Shown piece after piece: positions 1 through 9,035 of a stretch of DNA of 64,000 nt; the first letter of the stretch is position 1, and every line of letters begins with the position of its first letter. Source of the stretch: Falsiroseomonas oleicola (GTDB lineage: Bacteria; Pseudomonadota; Alphaproteobacteria; Acetobacterales; Acetobacteraceae); the NCBI RefSeq assembly GCF_019029495.1, contig NZ_JAERQM010000002.1, positions 496,001 through 560,000 of the forward strand, given 5' to 3'. Below the pieces are notes generated by a model. It searched no databases. It was not told where the DNA came from and saw nothing but the letters and a program-made list of their open reading frames with translations. A program made the position numbers and the translations under genes.

Positions 1-1355
1 CCCCGCCAATCCGGCATCATGTCGGTCTTGAGCCGGCCGATGCCGTGTTCCGCGCTGAAGGAGCCATCCATCTCCCGCACCACGGCGTTCACGCAATCCA
101 TGATGTCATGGCTGCGGGCCAGGAAGGCGGCGGGGTCCATGCCCGGCGGCTGTTCCAGGTTCATGTGGATATTGCCGTCGCCGATATGGCCGAAGGGCAC
201 CGGCCGGCTGCCGGGGATCAGCTTCCGCAGATCGGCCGAGCAGCGCCGGATCATCTCCGGCACGCGGGAGACGGGGACGGAGACGTCGGACTTCACCGAG
301 GCGCCCTCGCGCTTCTGCGCCTCCGGATGCTCCTCCCGGATCTTCCACAGTTTCTGGGCCTGGGCCTCGGATTCGGCGAGCACGGCGTCCAGCACCTCGC
401 CGGCCTCCATCGCCTCGCCGAGCAGGGACTCCGCCATGTCGCGCAGCCCGGCATCGGGGCGGGGGGAGGCGAGGTCGACCAGCACGTAGTGGTCGGCCCG
501 CGCCTGGACAGGCAGCGTGATGCCCTCGATATGCGTCAGGCAAAAATCGACGCCGGTGCCGGACATGTATTCGAAGGCGCGCACGGCGCTTTCGTCCCGG
601 TCGCGGAAGCGGCGGAACAGGGCCAGCGCCGCGTCCTCATCCGCCACGGCGCAGAAGGCCAGCGCGGTGTCGCGCGGGCGGGGATACATGCGCAGCACGG
701 CGGCGGTGATGAAGCCCAGCGTGCCCTCCGCCCCGGTGAACAGGTGGCGCAGGGCGTAGCCGGTATTGTCCTTGCGCAGCCGGCGCAGCCCGTCCCAGAT
801 CTGGCCGTCCGGCAGCACCACCTCGAGCCCCAGCATCAGCTCGCGGGCATTGCCGTAGCGCACGGTGGTATTGCCGCCGGCATTGGTGGACAGCACGCCG
901 CCGATGGTGGCCGTGCCCTCGGCGCCCAGGCTGAGCGGGAACAGGCAGCCGGAATCGGCCGCGGCGTTCTGCGCCGCCTTCAGCACCACGCCCGCCTCCG
1001 CCGTCATGGTCATGTCCACCGGGTCGATGGCGCGGATGCGGTTCAGCCGGGCCAGGCTGACCACCACCTGCCGCCCCGATTCATCCGGCGTGGCGCCGCC
1101 GACCATCGAGGTATTGCCCCCCTGCGGCACCATCGGCACCCCGGCCGAGGCACACAGCTTCACCGCCGCCGCCAGCTCCGCCGTATCCGCGGGCCGGATC
1201 ACGCAGGGCGTGGCGCCGCGGTACAGCGCCCGCCAATCGGCCAGATGCGGTTCCAGGTCTTCCGGCGCCGTCAGCAGGCCGCGCGGGCCGAGCAGGGCGG
1301 CCAGGGCATCCAGCAGGCCGGGTGGGGTGGGGGAGGCAGCGCTTGTGTCGGGCAT
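1..1355 (-). CDS. FAD-binding oxidase, GlcD/D-2-hydroxyacid dehydrogenase type (C-terminus cut by window edge)
   Basis: Flavoprotein of the vanillyl-alcohol-oxidase/GlcD superfamily that oxidises a 2-hydroxyacid to the 2-oxoacid. About 451 residues are visible. The N-terminal FAD_binding_4 domain (roughly residues 35-215) shows PQGGNTSMVGGA and the flavin-loop segment STNAGGNTTVRYGN. The FAD-oxidase C domain shows the metal/substrate motif GHIGDGNIHMN and, near the edge, SAEHGIG, so only the last few residues are missing. The ATG at 1355 lies 26 bases after the chromate transporter stop, so it is probably third in that operon. The exact substrate (D-lactate, glycolate or D-2-hydroxyglutarate) cannot be read from the sequence. 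The family call is secure. Confidence 0.9.
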   Translation of the reverse strand, partial: MPDTSAASPTPPGLLDALAALLGPRGLLTAPEDLEPHLADWRALYRGATPCVIRPADTAELAAAVKLCASAGVPMVPQGGNTSMVGGATPDESGRQVVVSLARLNRIRAIDPVDMTMTAEAGVVLKAAQNAAADSGCLFPLSLGAEGTATIGGVLSTNAGGNTTVRYGNARELMLGLEVVLPDGQIWDGLRRLRKDNTGYALRHLFTGAEGTLGFITAAVLRMYPRPRDTALAFCAVADEDAALALFRRFRDRDESAVRAFEYMSGTGVDFCLTHIEGITLPVQARADHYVLVDLASPRPDAGLRDMAESLLGEAMEAGEVLDAVLAESEAQAQKLWKIREEHPEAQKREGASVKSDVSVPVSRVPEMIRRCSADLRKLIPGSRPVPFGHIGDGNIHMNLEQPPGMDPAAFLARSHDIMDCVNAVVREMDGSFSAEHGIGRLKTDMMPDWR

Positions 1356-1381
1356 GGTCAGGCCTCCTACAGGAACGACGG

Positions 1382-1912
1382 CTAGAGGAAAACCGCGCCC
1401 AGCAGCGCGCCCGCCACCAGCACCCAGAGCGGCGAGAACTCCGTCCGCCAGACGAAGAGGGTGGAGCCGATGGTCACCACCAGCGCGGTCCAATGCACCG
1501 CCGCCGCCTGCGCCAGGATGATGCCGGAGGAGAAGATCAGCCCGACCGCGATCGGCACCAGCCCCTTTTCCGTCACCCGCAGCCAGGCCGCACCGGACAG
1601 CCGCGTCCGCATGCGGGAAAAGCCGTAGGCCAGCAGCCCGGCCGGCCCGGTCATCGCCAGGGTGGCCACCAGCATCCCGGTCAGCCCGGCCACATGCCAG
1701 CCGATCAGCCCCACCACCAGCACATTCGGCCCCGGCGCCGCCTGCGCCAAAGCGAAAAGCTGGGCGAAGCGCTCATTGGTCATCCAGCCATGCACATCGA
1801 CCGCCAGCCGGTTCATCTCCGGCACCACGGCGATGCCGCCACCGACCGCGATCAGGGAGATCGCCAGGAAGCCGAGCGCGAGTTGGCCCAGCACATCCTC
1901 GCCATCGCTCAT
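1382..1912 (-). CDS. chrA: Chromate transporter, C-terminal-type half (short-chain ChrA)
   Basis: Membrane protein of 176 residues forming one half of a split CHR-family transporter (chromate/sulfate efflux or anion uptake). It has about six hydrophobic segments and the family motifs AVGGGIAVVPEM and LAQAAPGPNVLVVGLIGW (the APGPN signature). An upstream in-frame ATG at 1945 exists, but the start at 1912 forms an ATGA overlap with the stop of the other half (1909-1912), which implies translational coupling. Short-chain CHR proteins normally occur as such pairs and act as a heterodimer. Chromate itself as substrate is a family inference. Confidence 0.88.
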   Translation of the reverse strand: MSDGEDVLGQLALGFLAISLIAVGGGIAVVPEMNRLAVDVHGWMTNERFAQLFALAQAAPGPNVLVVGLIGWHVAGLTGMLVATLAMTGPAGLLAYGFSRMRTRLSGAAWLRVTEKGLVPIAVGLIFSSGIILAQAAAVHWTALVVTIGSTLFVWRTEFSPLWVLVAGALLGAVFL

Positions 1913-2481
1913 GGCCGCACCCTCCCAGGGTGTCGGAGCGTCCACCAGGCGGCCAGGATGCCGAAGGGGGCCAGGCCCAGCACGATCCAGGGCAGCGGCA
2001 GCCGCAGCACGGAACCGCCCAGCAGCGCGGCGAGGCCCACCGCCAGGATCGGCCAGGCCGGCTTCAGGTTGGTGGTGATCTTGGCGGCGGTGCCGAGGAT
2101 CATGCCGGCCGCCGCCGCCGCCGTGCCGGCCAGCACCGCCTGCACCATCGGCAGGTCGCCATAGGCATCATGCAGCACCGCCAGCCCGATCAGCACGACC
2201 AGCGGCCCGCCGAACAGCCCGACACTCGCCGCCAGCGCGCCCCGGCCGCCGCCGAAACGGTCGCCGAGCTGGATCGCCACATTCAGCGCATTGGGGCCGG
2301 GCAGCACCTGGCCCAGGCCCAGCACCTCGGCATATTCCTGCTCCGTCACCCAGCGCTTTTCCTCCACCAGCACGCGCCGCGCCCAGGCATTGACGCCGCC
2401 GAAGCCGACCAGCCCGATCTTGAGGTAGGTGAGAAACAGCGCCGCGACGCTGGGGCGCGGCCGTGCCGGGGATTCTGACAT
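1909..2481 (-). CDS. chrA: Chromate transporter, N-terminal-type half (short-chain ChrA)
   Basis: First gene of the minus-strand operon and partner of the downstream half. The 190 residues carry the CHR N-terminal signatures VGFGGVNAW and LGQVLPGPNALNVAIQLG, with several alanine/leucine-rich membrane spans. It starts at 2481, about 150 bases from the divergent Bug receptor gene at 2631, so both promoters should lie between. The protein is expected in the inner membrane as a heterodimer with the other half. No ChrB-type regulator gene is visible beside it, so chromate-specific regulation cannot be inferred. Confidence 0.88.
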   Translation of the reverse strand: MSESPARPRPSVAALFLTYLKIGLVGFGGVNAWARRVLVEEKRWVTEQEYAEVLGLGQVLPGPNALNVAIQLGDRFGGGRGALAASVGLFGGPLVVLIGLAVLHDAYGDLPMVQAVLAGTAAAAAGMILGTAAKITTNLKPAWPILAVGLAALLGGSVLRLPLPWIVLGLAPFGILAAWWTLRHPGRVRP

Positions 2482-2630
2482 GCCGCAGGTGACCGCGCGC
2501 CGCGCGGCGGATCAAGCCCCCCGATGGCTCCGCGCCAGCATCCTGTGTGCATCCCAGCCCCGCGCTGGCAACCATTGCGAAAGACTGGCAGGCGCAGGGT
2601 AAATGCGCCGCTACGTCCCAAGGAGCCTCC

Positions 2631-3605
2631 ATGCTCGACCGCCGCACCCTGCTTGCCGCCAGCCTCGGCGCACCCCTTCTCGGCGCTGGCTCGGCCATCG
2701 CGCAGGAGGCCTATCCCACCCGCCCGGTCCGCCTGCTGCTGGCCTTCGCCCCCGGCGGCGGCACCGACCTGATCGCCCGCACCCTGGGCGCGGCGATGAC
2801 GCCCAGCCTGGGCCAGACCCTGGTCGTGGAAAACCGCCCCGGCGCCGGCGGCAATATCGCGACCGAGCAGGTCGCCAGCGCCCGGCCGGATGGCTACACG
2901 CTGCTGATGGGCAATCACGGCCCGATGAGCGTCAACGTCTCCCTGTTCCGCAACATGCGGGTGAACCCCGAGACGGCGCTGGAGCCGATCGGGCTGGTCG
3001 CCGATGCGCCGCTGATCGTGGTGGTTGGCCCGGCGTCGAAGGCCACCACCCTGCCGGAACTGCTGGCCGAGATCCGGGCCGCCAATGGCCGGGTGAACTA
3101 TGCCAGCGCCTCCAACGGCTCTGCCAGCCACCTGGCGGCGGCGCTGATGCTGCAGATGACGGGGCTGCAGGCCGAGCACGTGCCCTTCCGCGGCGCCGCC
3201 CCGGCGCTGACCGATGTCGTCGCCGGCCATCTGCATTTCATGGTCACCACCCTGCCTTCCGTGGTCGGGCTGATGAACAGCAATGCGGTGCGGCCGCTGG
3301 CGGTGACCGGGGAGGCGCGCATGTCGCTGTTCCCGAACATCCCGACCGTCGCCGAGACCATCCCCACCTACAAGGCGACCGCCTGGTACGGCATCCTGGC
3401 GCCGAAGGGCACGCCGGAGCCGATCCGCGCCCATATCTTCGCCTCCATGCGCGCCGCGCTGTCCAACCCGGATGTGGTGCGCCGCCTGCGGGACGAGGGT
3501 GCCGAGCCTTCCTCCATGGACGGCGCCGGCTTCGCCGCGCTCATCAAGTGGGAGCGGGAGCGCTGGGCGACGGTGGTGCGCCAGGCCGGCATCACGGTGG
3601 ATTGA
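2631..3605 (+). CDS. Bug-family (TctC) tripartite tricarboxylate transporter receptor
   Basis: Periplasmic solute receptor of 324 residues. The start at 2631 is chosen because AGGAG lies at 2621-2625 and a clean signal peptide follows (MLDRRTLLAASLG, hydrophobic stretch, cleavage after AIAQ). Bug landmarks are present: YPTRPVRLLLAFAPGGGTD, VVENRPGAGGN, ARPDGYTLLMG, and the VPFRGAAPALTD ligand-loop motif. These proteins bind carboxylates or related small acids and usually deliver them to a TctAB permease, which is not encoded nearby. The secreted hydrolase gene 112 bases downstream may make or process its ligand. The ligand is unknown. Confidence 0.92.
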   Translation: MLDRRTLLAASLGAPLLGAGSAIAQEAYPTRPVRLLLAFAPGGGTDLIARTLGAAMTPSLGQTLVVENRPGAGGNIATEQVASARPDGYTLLMGNHGPMSVNVSLFRNMRVNPETALEPIGLVADAPLIVVVGPASKATTLPELLAEIRAANGRVNYASASNGSASHLAAALMLQMTGLQAEHVPFRGAAPALTDVVAGHLHFMVTTLPSVVGLMNSNAVRPLAVTGEARMSLFPNIPTVAETIPTYKATAWYGILAPKGTPEPIRAHIFASMRAALSNPDVVRRLRDEGAEPSSMDGAGFAALIKWERERWATVVRQAGITVD

Positions 3606-3717
3606 GCATCGTGGCACAGGCGCGGTGGCAGCCATGCCCGCGGGGAATGGCGGTCCGCCGCGCCGCGTGATCCACTCCGCGTTACCCGGCACGACCGGGG
3701 TCCGAGGGAGTGAGACC

Positions 3718-4767
3718 ATGCACAAGACCATCCTCGCCATGGCGCTGGCCGCCGTGGTGGCCGGCCCATCCATGCCCGCCAGCGCGCAACAAGCCGGCAC
3801 CACCCAGCCCCCTGTGACGCTGCAAAGCTGGGGCAGCCTGCATGTCGGGGGGCGGGAGGTGGTGATCTCCGGCCAGCCGGTGCGGGAAGTGCTGTTCACC
3901 CCGGGTGGCGTGCCCGCCCGGGTCGATCCGAACGGCACCTATCTGATGGGCAGCATGTATGCCCAGTACATGATCCCGGCCAATCCGCGCGGCCAGGCGC
4001 CGATGCTGCTGTGGCATGGCGGCGGCCTGACCGGCGTGACCTGGGAATCGACGCCGGATGGCCGCGAGGGCTGGCAGAACTTCTTCCTCCGCCGCGGCTG
4101 GCCCACCTATGTCTCCGACGCCGTGGAGCGCGGCCGCGCCGGCTGGACCATGATCCCGGACCAGACGGGCGGCCAGCCGGTGCTGCTGACCGTGGACAAC
4201 CCCTTCGAGCGTTTCCGCATCGGCGCCGGTCAGGGCAGTTTTGCGCGCGGGGAGGTTCTGCCCGGCAACCAGTTCCCGGCCGATCGCGACAGCTACATGA
4301 ACTTCATGCGCCAGATCGTGCCGCGCTTCACCACCACGGATGGCATGACGCTGGAGGCCTATCTGGCGCTGCTCGACCGCGTGGGGCCCTCGGTCGTGGT
4401 GGCGCATAGCCAGGCGGGGCTGTTCGGCTGGCGCGCGGCGCAGGAACGGCCGGACAAGGTGCGCGCCTTGGTGCTGATCGAGCCGGCGGCGATCGGCGAC
4501 ATCGCCAAGGTGGCGGCGCTGCGCAATATCCCTGTGCTGATGGTCTATGGCGACTATATCGCCCAGGACAGCCGCTGGCCCACCATCCGCGGCAATGGCG
4601 TGCGCTTCGCCGAAGCGGTGCGGGCGGCTGGCGGCAGCGTCGATGTGGTGGACCTGCCGGAACGCGGCATCCGCGGCAACAGCCACATGATCATGATGGA
4701 CCGCAATTCGGACGAGGTCGCGCAGTTGGTGCAAGATTGGCTGGCCACCAAGGGCTTGTGGCGCTAA
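3718..4767 (+). CDS. Secreted alpha/beta-hydrolase fold esterase
   Basis: Exported hydrolase of 349 residues. GAGGGAG lies just upstream of the ATG at 3718, and the N-terminus is a signal peptide (MHKTILAMALAAVVAG, cleavage near PASAQ). The nucleophile elbow is AHSQAG (about residues 222-227), the oxyanion region is LLWHGGG near residue 100, and a GDYIAQDS segment and a C-terminal NSHMIMMD histidine fit the remaining triad members. It follows a Bug receptor on the same strand, suggesting hydrolysis of a periplasmic ester whose acid part is taken up. The substrate is not identifiable. A lactonase- or dienelactone-hydrolase-like role is also possible. Confidence 0.82.
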   Translation: MHKTILAMALAAVVAGPSMPASAQQAGTTQPPVTLQSWGSLHVGGREVVISGQPVREVLFTPGGVPARVDPNGTYLMGSMYAQYMIPANPRGQAPMLLWHGGGLTGVTWESTPDGREGWQNFFLRRGWPTYVSDAVERGRAGWTMIPDQTGGQPVLLTVDNPFERFRIGAGQGSFARGEVLPGNQFPADRDSYMNFMRQIVPRFTTTDGMTLEAYLALLDRVGPSVVVAHSQAGLFGWRAAQERPDKVRALVLIEPAAIGDIAKVAALRNIPVLMVYGDYIAQDSRWPTIRGNGVRFAEAVRAAGGSVDVVDLPERGIRGNSHMIMMDRNSDEVAQLVQDWLATKGLWR

Positions 4768-4983
4768 CTTCACATGGCCTGGCCGCGTTAACGACTTGGA
4801 AAACCCAGTCGGTCCACCATGTGTACCGTCATCGACCCGCCGGCATCCGGCTGCCTTCCAAAATGGAGTGGCGGCCGCCGGCAGCAAGGGGTTGTGACCG
4901 GCGCGCCTCCCCGTCGCGGCACGCCGCGTGAATGACGGGTTCCGTCCCGCGGCATTCCGCCGCCGGGTTCAGGAGACTCCACG

Positions 4984-5373
4984 ATGGAGCTTTCAGGCTC
5001 GGGTGGCGCCATAAGCGCCGCCCTGCTGCAACAGATGCGGGACCGGCGCCTGCCGCGTGAGGAGGACCCGGCAGCAAATGCCGCCTCCGCCTCGGCAGGA
5101 CTTGCCCAGTCCCCGGCAGGAATCACCGCAGGCGCGGTGCCGGAGAGCGATCCGGACGACGCCGTCGCGTCCTCCGCCGGCCAGCCGCAGGCGAGCCTCA
5201 GCGCCGCGATGCTGAATGTGCTGTTCAGCGCGCAGGCCGATGACGGCAACGTGACCGCCGAGGCCAATCCGGATGTCGCCGCACGGCTGACCGCCATGCT
5301 GCAACGCGCGCTGACCGCCTATGCGCCCGAAGATGAGGTGGCCAGCGGCCGAGGGGTCTCGCAGGGGGCCTGA
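4984..5373 (+). CDS. Hypothetical protein, 129 aa, alanine-rich
   Basis: Not recognised. The ATG at 4984 is preceded by CAGGAGACT, a good ribosome binding site, and codon use matches the neighbours, so it is probably a real gene. The protein is acidic and Ala/Ser/Pro-rich, with no signal peptide or membrane span. The N-terminal part looks disordered. The C-terminal part (about residues 75-115) could form one or two helices. It is monocistronic, separated by about 215 bases from the upstream esterase and convergent with the tRNA-modification gene downstream. Confidence 0.6.
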   Translation: MELSGSGGAISAALLQQMRDRRLPREEDPAANAASASAGLAQSPAGITAGAVPESDPDDAVASSAGQPQASLSAAMLNVLFSAQADDGNVTAEANPDVAARLTAMLQRALTAYAPEDEVASGRGVSQGA

Positions 5374-5458
5374 CCCCTCAATCCATCCACCCTAGTTCCA
5401 TCCGCCGACACAACACGTGCCTGCCCGGCGCAAGATGCGCCCACCATCCCCCCGCCCT

Positions 5459-6430
5459 TCATTCTCGCGGCGCTGCGGCCCGCGCCAGGCGATCCAGGAT
5501 CGCCTCCCCCAACCCCTCCGCCGGCACCGGCATCGCGGCCATCCCCGTCAGCCCCAGGCGCTGCCCTTCCGCATCCAGCCAGCGCAGGCCGGAGAACAGC
5601 CGCGTCGCGGCTTCCGCCACATCGCCGCCGGGCGACAGGTTCCACAGCGCCCCCGCGCCCGGCAGCGGCCTCGGCCCGAAGGCGAGCAGCGCTTCCGCGC
5701 CCGTCACCGCCTGCGCCTCCAGCCGCAGCGGCAGGCTGGGGGCGTAATGGGACAGCAGCATCCCCGGGCTGCGCAGGCTGCGCGTGGCCTCGGCGGTGGC
5801 CAGCGGCAAAGGGCGGCCGACCCGGCCGATCACCGCCTCGATGGCCGCCGCCGGCACCCCGCCGGGGCGCAGCAGCACCGCCCCCGCGCCGGTCAGGTCG
5901 AGCACCGTGCTCTCCACCCCAACCGGGCAGTCGCCCCCCTCCAGCACCGCCGCGATGCGCCCCGCGAGCCCGGCCAGCACATGGGCGGCGCTGGTCGGGC
6001 TGACCTGGCCGGAGCGGTTGGCGGAAGGCCCGGCGATGGGCCGCGCCACCTGCCGCAGCATCGCCAGCGTCGCCGCATGTGCCGGCACCCGCACCGCCAG
6101 CGTGTCGAGCCCCGCGCCCGCCAGCAGATCCACCCGGCAGGATGGCCGGCGCGGCAGCACCAGCGTCAGCGGCCCCGGCCAGAATTTCTGGGCCAGCGCC
6201 CTGGCGCGGGCATCCGCCACCACCTCCGCAAAGGCCGCCTCGGAACTCGCAAAATGGCAGATCAGCGGGTTGAAATGCGGTCGGCCCTTGGCCGTGAACA
6301 CGGCGGCCACCGCGGCGCCGTTCCAGGCATCGGCGCCCAGGCCGTAGACCGTCTCGCTGGGGAAGGCGACCAGCTCGCCCGCGCAAAGCAGCGCGGCGGC
6401 CTCGGCCGGATCGGTCAGCAGCCGTGTCAC
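5459..6430 (-). CDS. tsaC: L-threonylcarbamoyladenylate synthase (Sua5/YrdC family)
   Basis: Makes threonylcarbamoyl-AMP from threonine, bicarbonate and ATP for the t6A37 modification of ANN-decoding tRNAs (cytoplasm). The 323 residues contain the YrdC domain first (FPSETVYGLGADA, AKGRPHFNPLICH, WPGPLTLVLPRR, GPSANRSGQVSPT, GVESTVLDL) and then the Sua5 C-terminal domain, linked through SPGMLLSHYAP. The long Sua5 form rather than the short TsaC form is encoded. The GTG start at 6430 forms a GTGA overlap with the phosphatase stop. The longer in-frame extension upstream is only the antisense of that gene. Confidence 0.93.
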   Translation of the reverse strand: MTRLLTDPAEAAALLCAGELVAFPSETVYGLGADAWNGAAVAAVFTAKGRPHFNPLICHFASSEAAFAEVVADARARALAQKFWPGPLTLVLPRRPSCRVDLLAGAGLDTLAVRVPAHAATLAMLRQVARPIAGPSANRSGQVSPTSAAHVLAGLAGRIAAVLEGGDCPVGVESTVLDLTGAGAVLLRPGGVPAAAIEAVIGRVGRPLPLATAEATRSLRSPGMLLSHYAPSLPLRLEAQAVTGAEALLAFGPRPLPGAGALWNLSPGGDVAEAATRLFSGLRWLDAEGQRLGLTGMAAMPVPAEGLGEAILDRLARAAAPRE

Positions 6431-7185
6431 GCGCGCCCCTCCGCCAGGAAGCCGGGATTGCGCCAGCCCGGCTTGCCATAGCGCAGCGCCACCCCGTCCC
6501 AATCCGCCATGCGTCCCCCCGCCGCGATCAGCACCGCCTCCGGCGCCGCCGTGTCCCATTCCATGGTCGGCCCCCGGCGCGGATAGAGATCCGCCGCCCC
6601 CTCCGCCACCCGGCACAGCTTGGCCGCCGAGCCCAGCGGCACCAGCTGCGCCACGCCGCGATCGGCCAGGAAATCGACGATGCGGGGGTCCCGCCCATGC
6701 CGGCGGCTGACCATCGCCACCGGGTCCCGCGCCAGCGCCCGCGCCAGGATCGGCCGCCTTTCGCCCGCCGCCAGCTTCCAGGCGCCGCGCCCCACGATCC
6801 CCGAAAACACTTCTTCGAACGCCGGCAGGGCCACGGCGCCCAGCACCGGCCGCCCATTCGCCACCAGCCCGATATTCACGGCATAGCCGTCCAGCCCCTC
6901 GGCAAAATCCCGCGTGCCGTCCAGCGGATCGACCAGCCAGAAGCGCCCCTGCGGCACGGCCACGGCGCTGGCCTCATGCGCCTCCTCCGCCACAACCGGG
7001 ATGCCCGGCGCGGCTAGCAACAGCCCCTCGACGATCAGCGCCTCCGCGATCCGGTCGGCCACCGTCACCGGCGAATGGTCGCGCTTGCGCTCCACCACGA
7101 AGCCGGCCGCGCGCACCGCCATGATCGCCGCCGCCGCCTGCGCGGCCAGGCGCTCCGCCAGCGCCAGAAGCTCGTCCTCATCCAT
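6427..7185 (-). CDS. cysQ: 3'(2'),5'-bisphosphate nucleotidase / inositol-monophosphatase family (CysQ-like)
   Basis: Mg2+-dependent phosphatase of 252 residues, likely removing the 3'-phosphate of PAP formed in sulfate assimilation and phosphopantetheine transfer. Metal-binding motifs are intact: VVAEEAHEA, DPLDGTRDF, and the C-terminal WDTAAPEAVL typical of CysQ rather than SuhB. The ATG at 7185 gives the family N-terminus MDEDELLALAER. The frame continues open upstream only because it runs antisense through the aminopeptidase gene. It is translationally coupled to the Sua5 gene and divergent from pepA, with a 108-base shared promoter region. Confidence 0.9.
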   Translation of the reverse strand: MDEDELLALAERLAAQAAAAIMAVRAAGFVVERKRDHSPVTVADRIAEALIVEGLLLAAPGIPVVAEEAHEASAVAVPQGRFWLVDPLDGTRDFAEGLDGYAVNIGLVANGRPVLGAVALPAFEEVFSGIVGRGAWKLAAGERRPILARALARDPVAMVSRRHGRDPRIVDFLADRGVAQLVPLGSAAKLCRVAEGAADLYPRRGPTMEWDTAAPEAVLIAAGGRMADWDGVALRYGKPGWRNPGFLAEGRA

Positions 7186-7293
7186 GGTCCAGCCTCTAGC
7201 CGCGCCGCGCCGCGCAAGCGAGGCCCCGCTTGCGACGAAGCCCGCGCGGGATGATAGGCTGGGCGTCACAAAAATTCGTCGGATCACGTCCCC

Positions 7294-8781
7294 ATGCCCG
7301 ATATCGCCTTCGTGAAGCCCACCCTGCCACGCTCCGCCACCCTGGTGCTGCCGCTTCCCGAAGCCGATACCCCAGCCACCGGCCTCCACGCCGAGGCCGA
7401 TGCCGCGACCGGCGGCGCCCTGACCCGGGCGCTGGAGGCCGCCGGCTTCAAGGGCCGCAAGGGCCAGACCACCACGCTCTGGGCGCCCGGCGGCAATCTC
7501 TCCAAGGTCGTCGCCATCGGCCTCGGCAAGCTCGCCGACCTCACCCCCCAGGCCGCCGAGGCCGCCGGCGGCAGCCTGATCCCGGCTTTGGCCCAGGACC
7601 GGGAGGCGACCATCGCCGCCGACACCCTGCCGCCCGCCCTCGCCGCCTCCCTCGCCATGGGCGCCCTGCTGCGCTCCTGGCGCTTCGACCGCTACCGCAC
7701 GAAGGAGAAGGAGGAAGACAAGCCGAAGCTCGAACGCATCGCCTTCGCGACCTCCGACACCAGCGCCGCCAAGCACGCCTTCGCGCCGATGCGCGCCGTC
7801 GCCGACGGCGTCTTCCTGACCCGCGAACTGGTCAGCGAACCGCCCAACATCCTGCACCCCACCGAATTCGCCGACCGCTGCAAGGCGCTCGAAAAGCTCG
7901 GCGTCGAGGTCGAAATCCTCGGCCCGAAGGAGATGAAGCGCCTCGGCTTCGGCGCCCTGCTCGGCGTCTCCATGGGCAGCGCCCAGGAACCGCGCCTGGT
8001 CGTCATGCAGTGGAAGGGCGCGCCGAAATCCAAAAAGGCCAAGCCCCTCGCCTTCATCGGCAAGGGCGTCACCTTCGACACCGGCGGCATCTCCATCAAG
8101 CCCGCCGGCGGCATGGAAGACATGAAGTGGGACATGGCCGGCGCCGGCACCGTCGTCGGCCTGATGGCGGCCCTCGCCGGCCGGAAGGCCAAGGTTGACG
8201 TCGTCGGCCTGATCGGCCTGGTCGAGAACATGCCCTCCGGCACCGCCCAGCGGCCCGGCGACGTGGTGAAATCCTATTCCGGCCAGACCATCGAAGTCAT
8301 CAACACCGACGCCGAAGGCCGCCTCGTCCTCGCCGACGTGCTCTGGTACTGCCAGGAACGCTTCGAACCGCGCTGCATGATCGACCTGGCGACCCTGACC
8401 GGCGCCATCATCGTGGCGCTGGGCCACGAACACGCCGGCCTCTTCTCCAACGACGACGACCTCGCCCAGCGCATCCTCGCCGCCGGCCAGCTCACCGGCG
8501 AAGCCGCCTGGCGCATGCCCCTCGGCGACGCCTACGACAAAGCCATCCGCTCCGACATCGCCGACATGAAAAACGTCGGCGGCCGCCCGGGCGGCGCCAT
8601 CACCGCCGCCCAATTCATCCAACGCTTCATCAACACCAAACACGGCCCCATGCCCTGGGCCCACCTCGACATCGCCGGCACCGCCTGGACCAACAAGGAC
8701 CACCCCACCATCCCGAAGGGCGCCACGGCCTACGGGGTGCGCCTCCTGGACCGGCTGGTCGCGGATTGGGACGAGGGCTGA
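7294..8781 (+). CDS. pepA: Leucyl aminopeptidase (M17 family)
   Basis: Cytosolic two-zinc exopeptidase of 495 residues that removes N-terminal residues from peptides. The N-terminal M17 domain covers about 1-160. The catalytic domain holds the metal ligands and active site in GKGVTFDTGGISIKP (Lys257, Asp262, Lys269), WDMAGAG (Asp280) and NTDAEGRLVLAD (337-348). Length and motif order are standard for hexameric PepA. Codons are strongly biased to C in the third position, unlike the paralogue that follows, which suggests high expression. A palindromic repeat separates the two genes. Confidence 0.96.
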   Translation: MPDIAFVKPTLPRSATLVLPLPEADTPATGLHAEADAATGGALTRALEAAGFKGRKGQTTTLWAPGGNLSKVVAIGLGKLADLTPQAAEAAGGSLIPALAQDREATIAADTLPPALAASLAMGALLRSWRFDRYRTKEKEEDKPKLERIAFATSDTSAAKHAFAPMRAVADGVFLTRELVSEPPNILHPTEFADRCKALEKLGVEVEILGPKEMKRLGFGALLGVSMGSAQEPRLVVMQWKGAPKSKKAKPLAFIGKGVTFDTGGISIKPAGGMEDMKWDMAGAGTVVGLMAALAGRKAKVDVVGLIGLVENMPSGTAQRPGDVVKSYSGQTIEVINTDAEGRLVLADVLWYCQERFEPRCMIDLATLTGAIIVALGHEHAGLFSNDDDLAQRILAAGQLTGEAAWRMPLGDAYDKAIRSDIADMKNVGGRPGGAITAAQFIQRFINTKHGPMPWAHLDIAGTAWTNKDHPTIPKGATAYGVRLLDRLVADWDEG

Positions 8782-8795
8782 GCGATGAAGGCTGC

Positions 8796-9034
8796 GCGGG
8801 TGGTCTTGCAAGGAGGGCTCCGCCCTCCCTGCACCCTCCCGCGAAGGGGCAGTGGCCCCTTCGAACCCATGGATGAGGGGCAGGAAGGAGGAGGGGCCAG
8901 CGCGCGCGCTGAACCCGCGGTCCCGCCATGCCCCTCCTCCTTCCTGCCCCTTAACGGGATTCCAAAGGGACCACTGTCCCTTTGGCAGGGGGTGCAGGGG
9001 GACGGCGTCCCCCTGCAAGCCACCCACGCACCCT
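8796..9034. repeat. Large imperfect palindromic element with four nested hairpins
   Basis: The spacer between the two aminopeptidase genes is an inverted repeat of about 110 bases per arm. The innermost arms (8877-8897 and 8930-8950) are a perfect 21-base match around a 32-base centre. Each arm contains two small hairpins of its own: 8812-8828 (GGAGGGC stem) and 8842-8863 (9-bp stem, AGTG loop) on the left; 8962-8985 (10-bp stem, CACT loop) and 8993-9017 (11-bp stem, GGC loop) on the right. Left and right arms align to each other in reverse complement with some divergence. It carries no credible ORF. It may act as a bidirectional terminator or as a REP/MITE-like mobile repeat. Confidence 0.8.
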
Positions 9035-9035
9035 C

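Noticed and set aside
6427-9027. Very long minus-strand open frame antisense to the first aminopeptidase gene
   Set aside because: Only the part below 7185 (CysQ-like) shows family motifs. The rest is the antisense of a clear M17 gene in a GC-rich genome, where long shadow frames are common.
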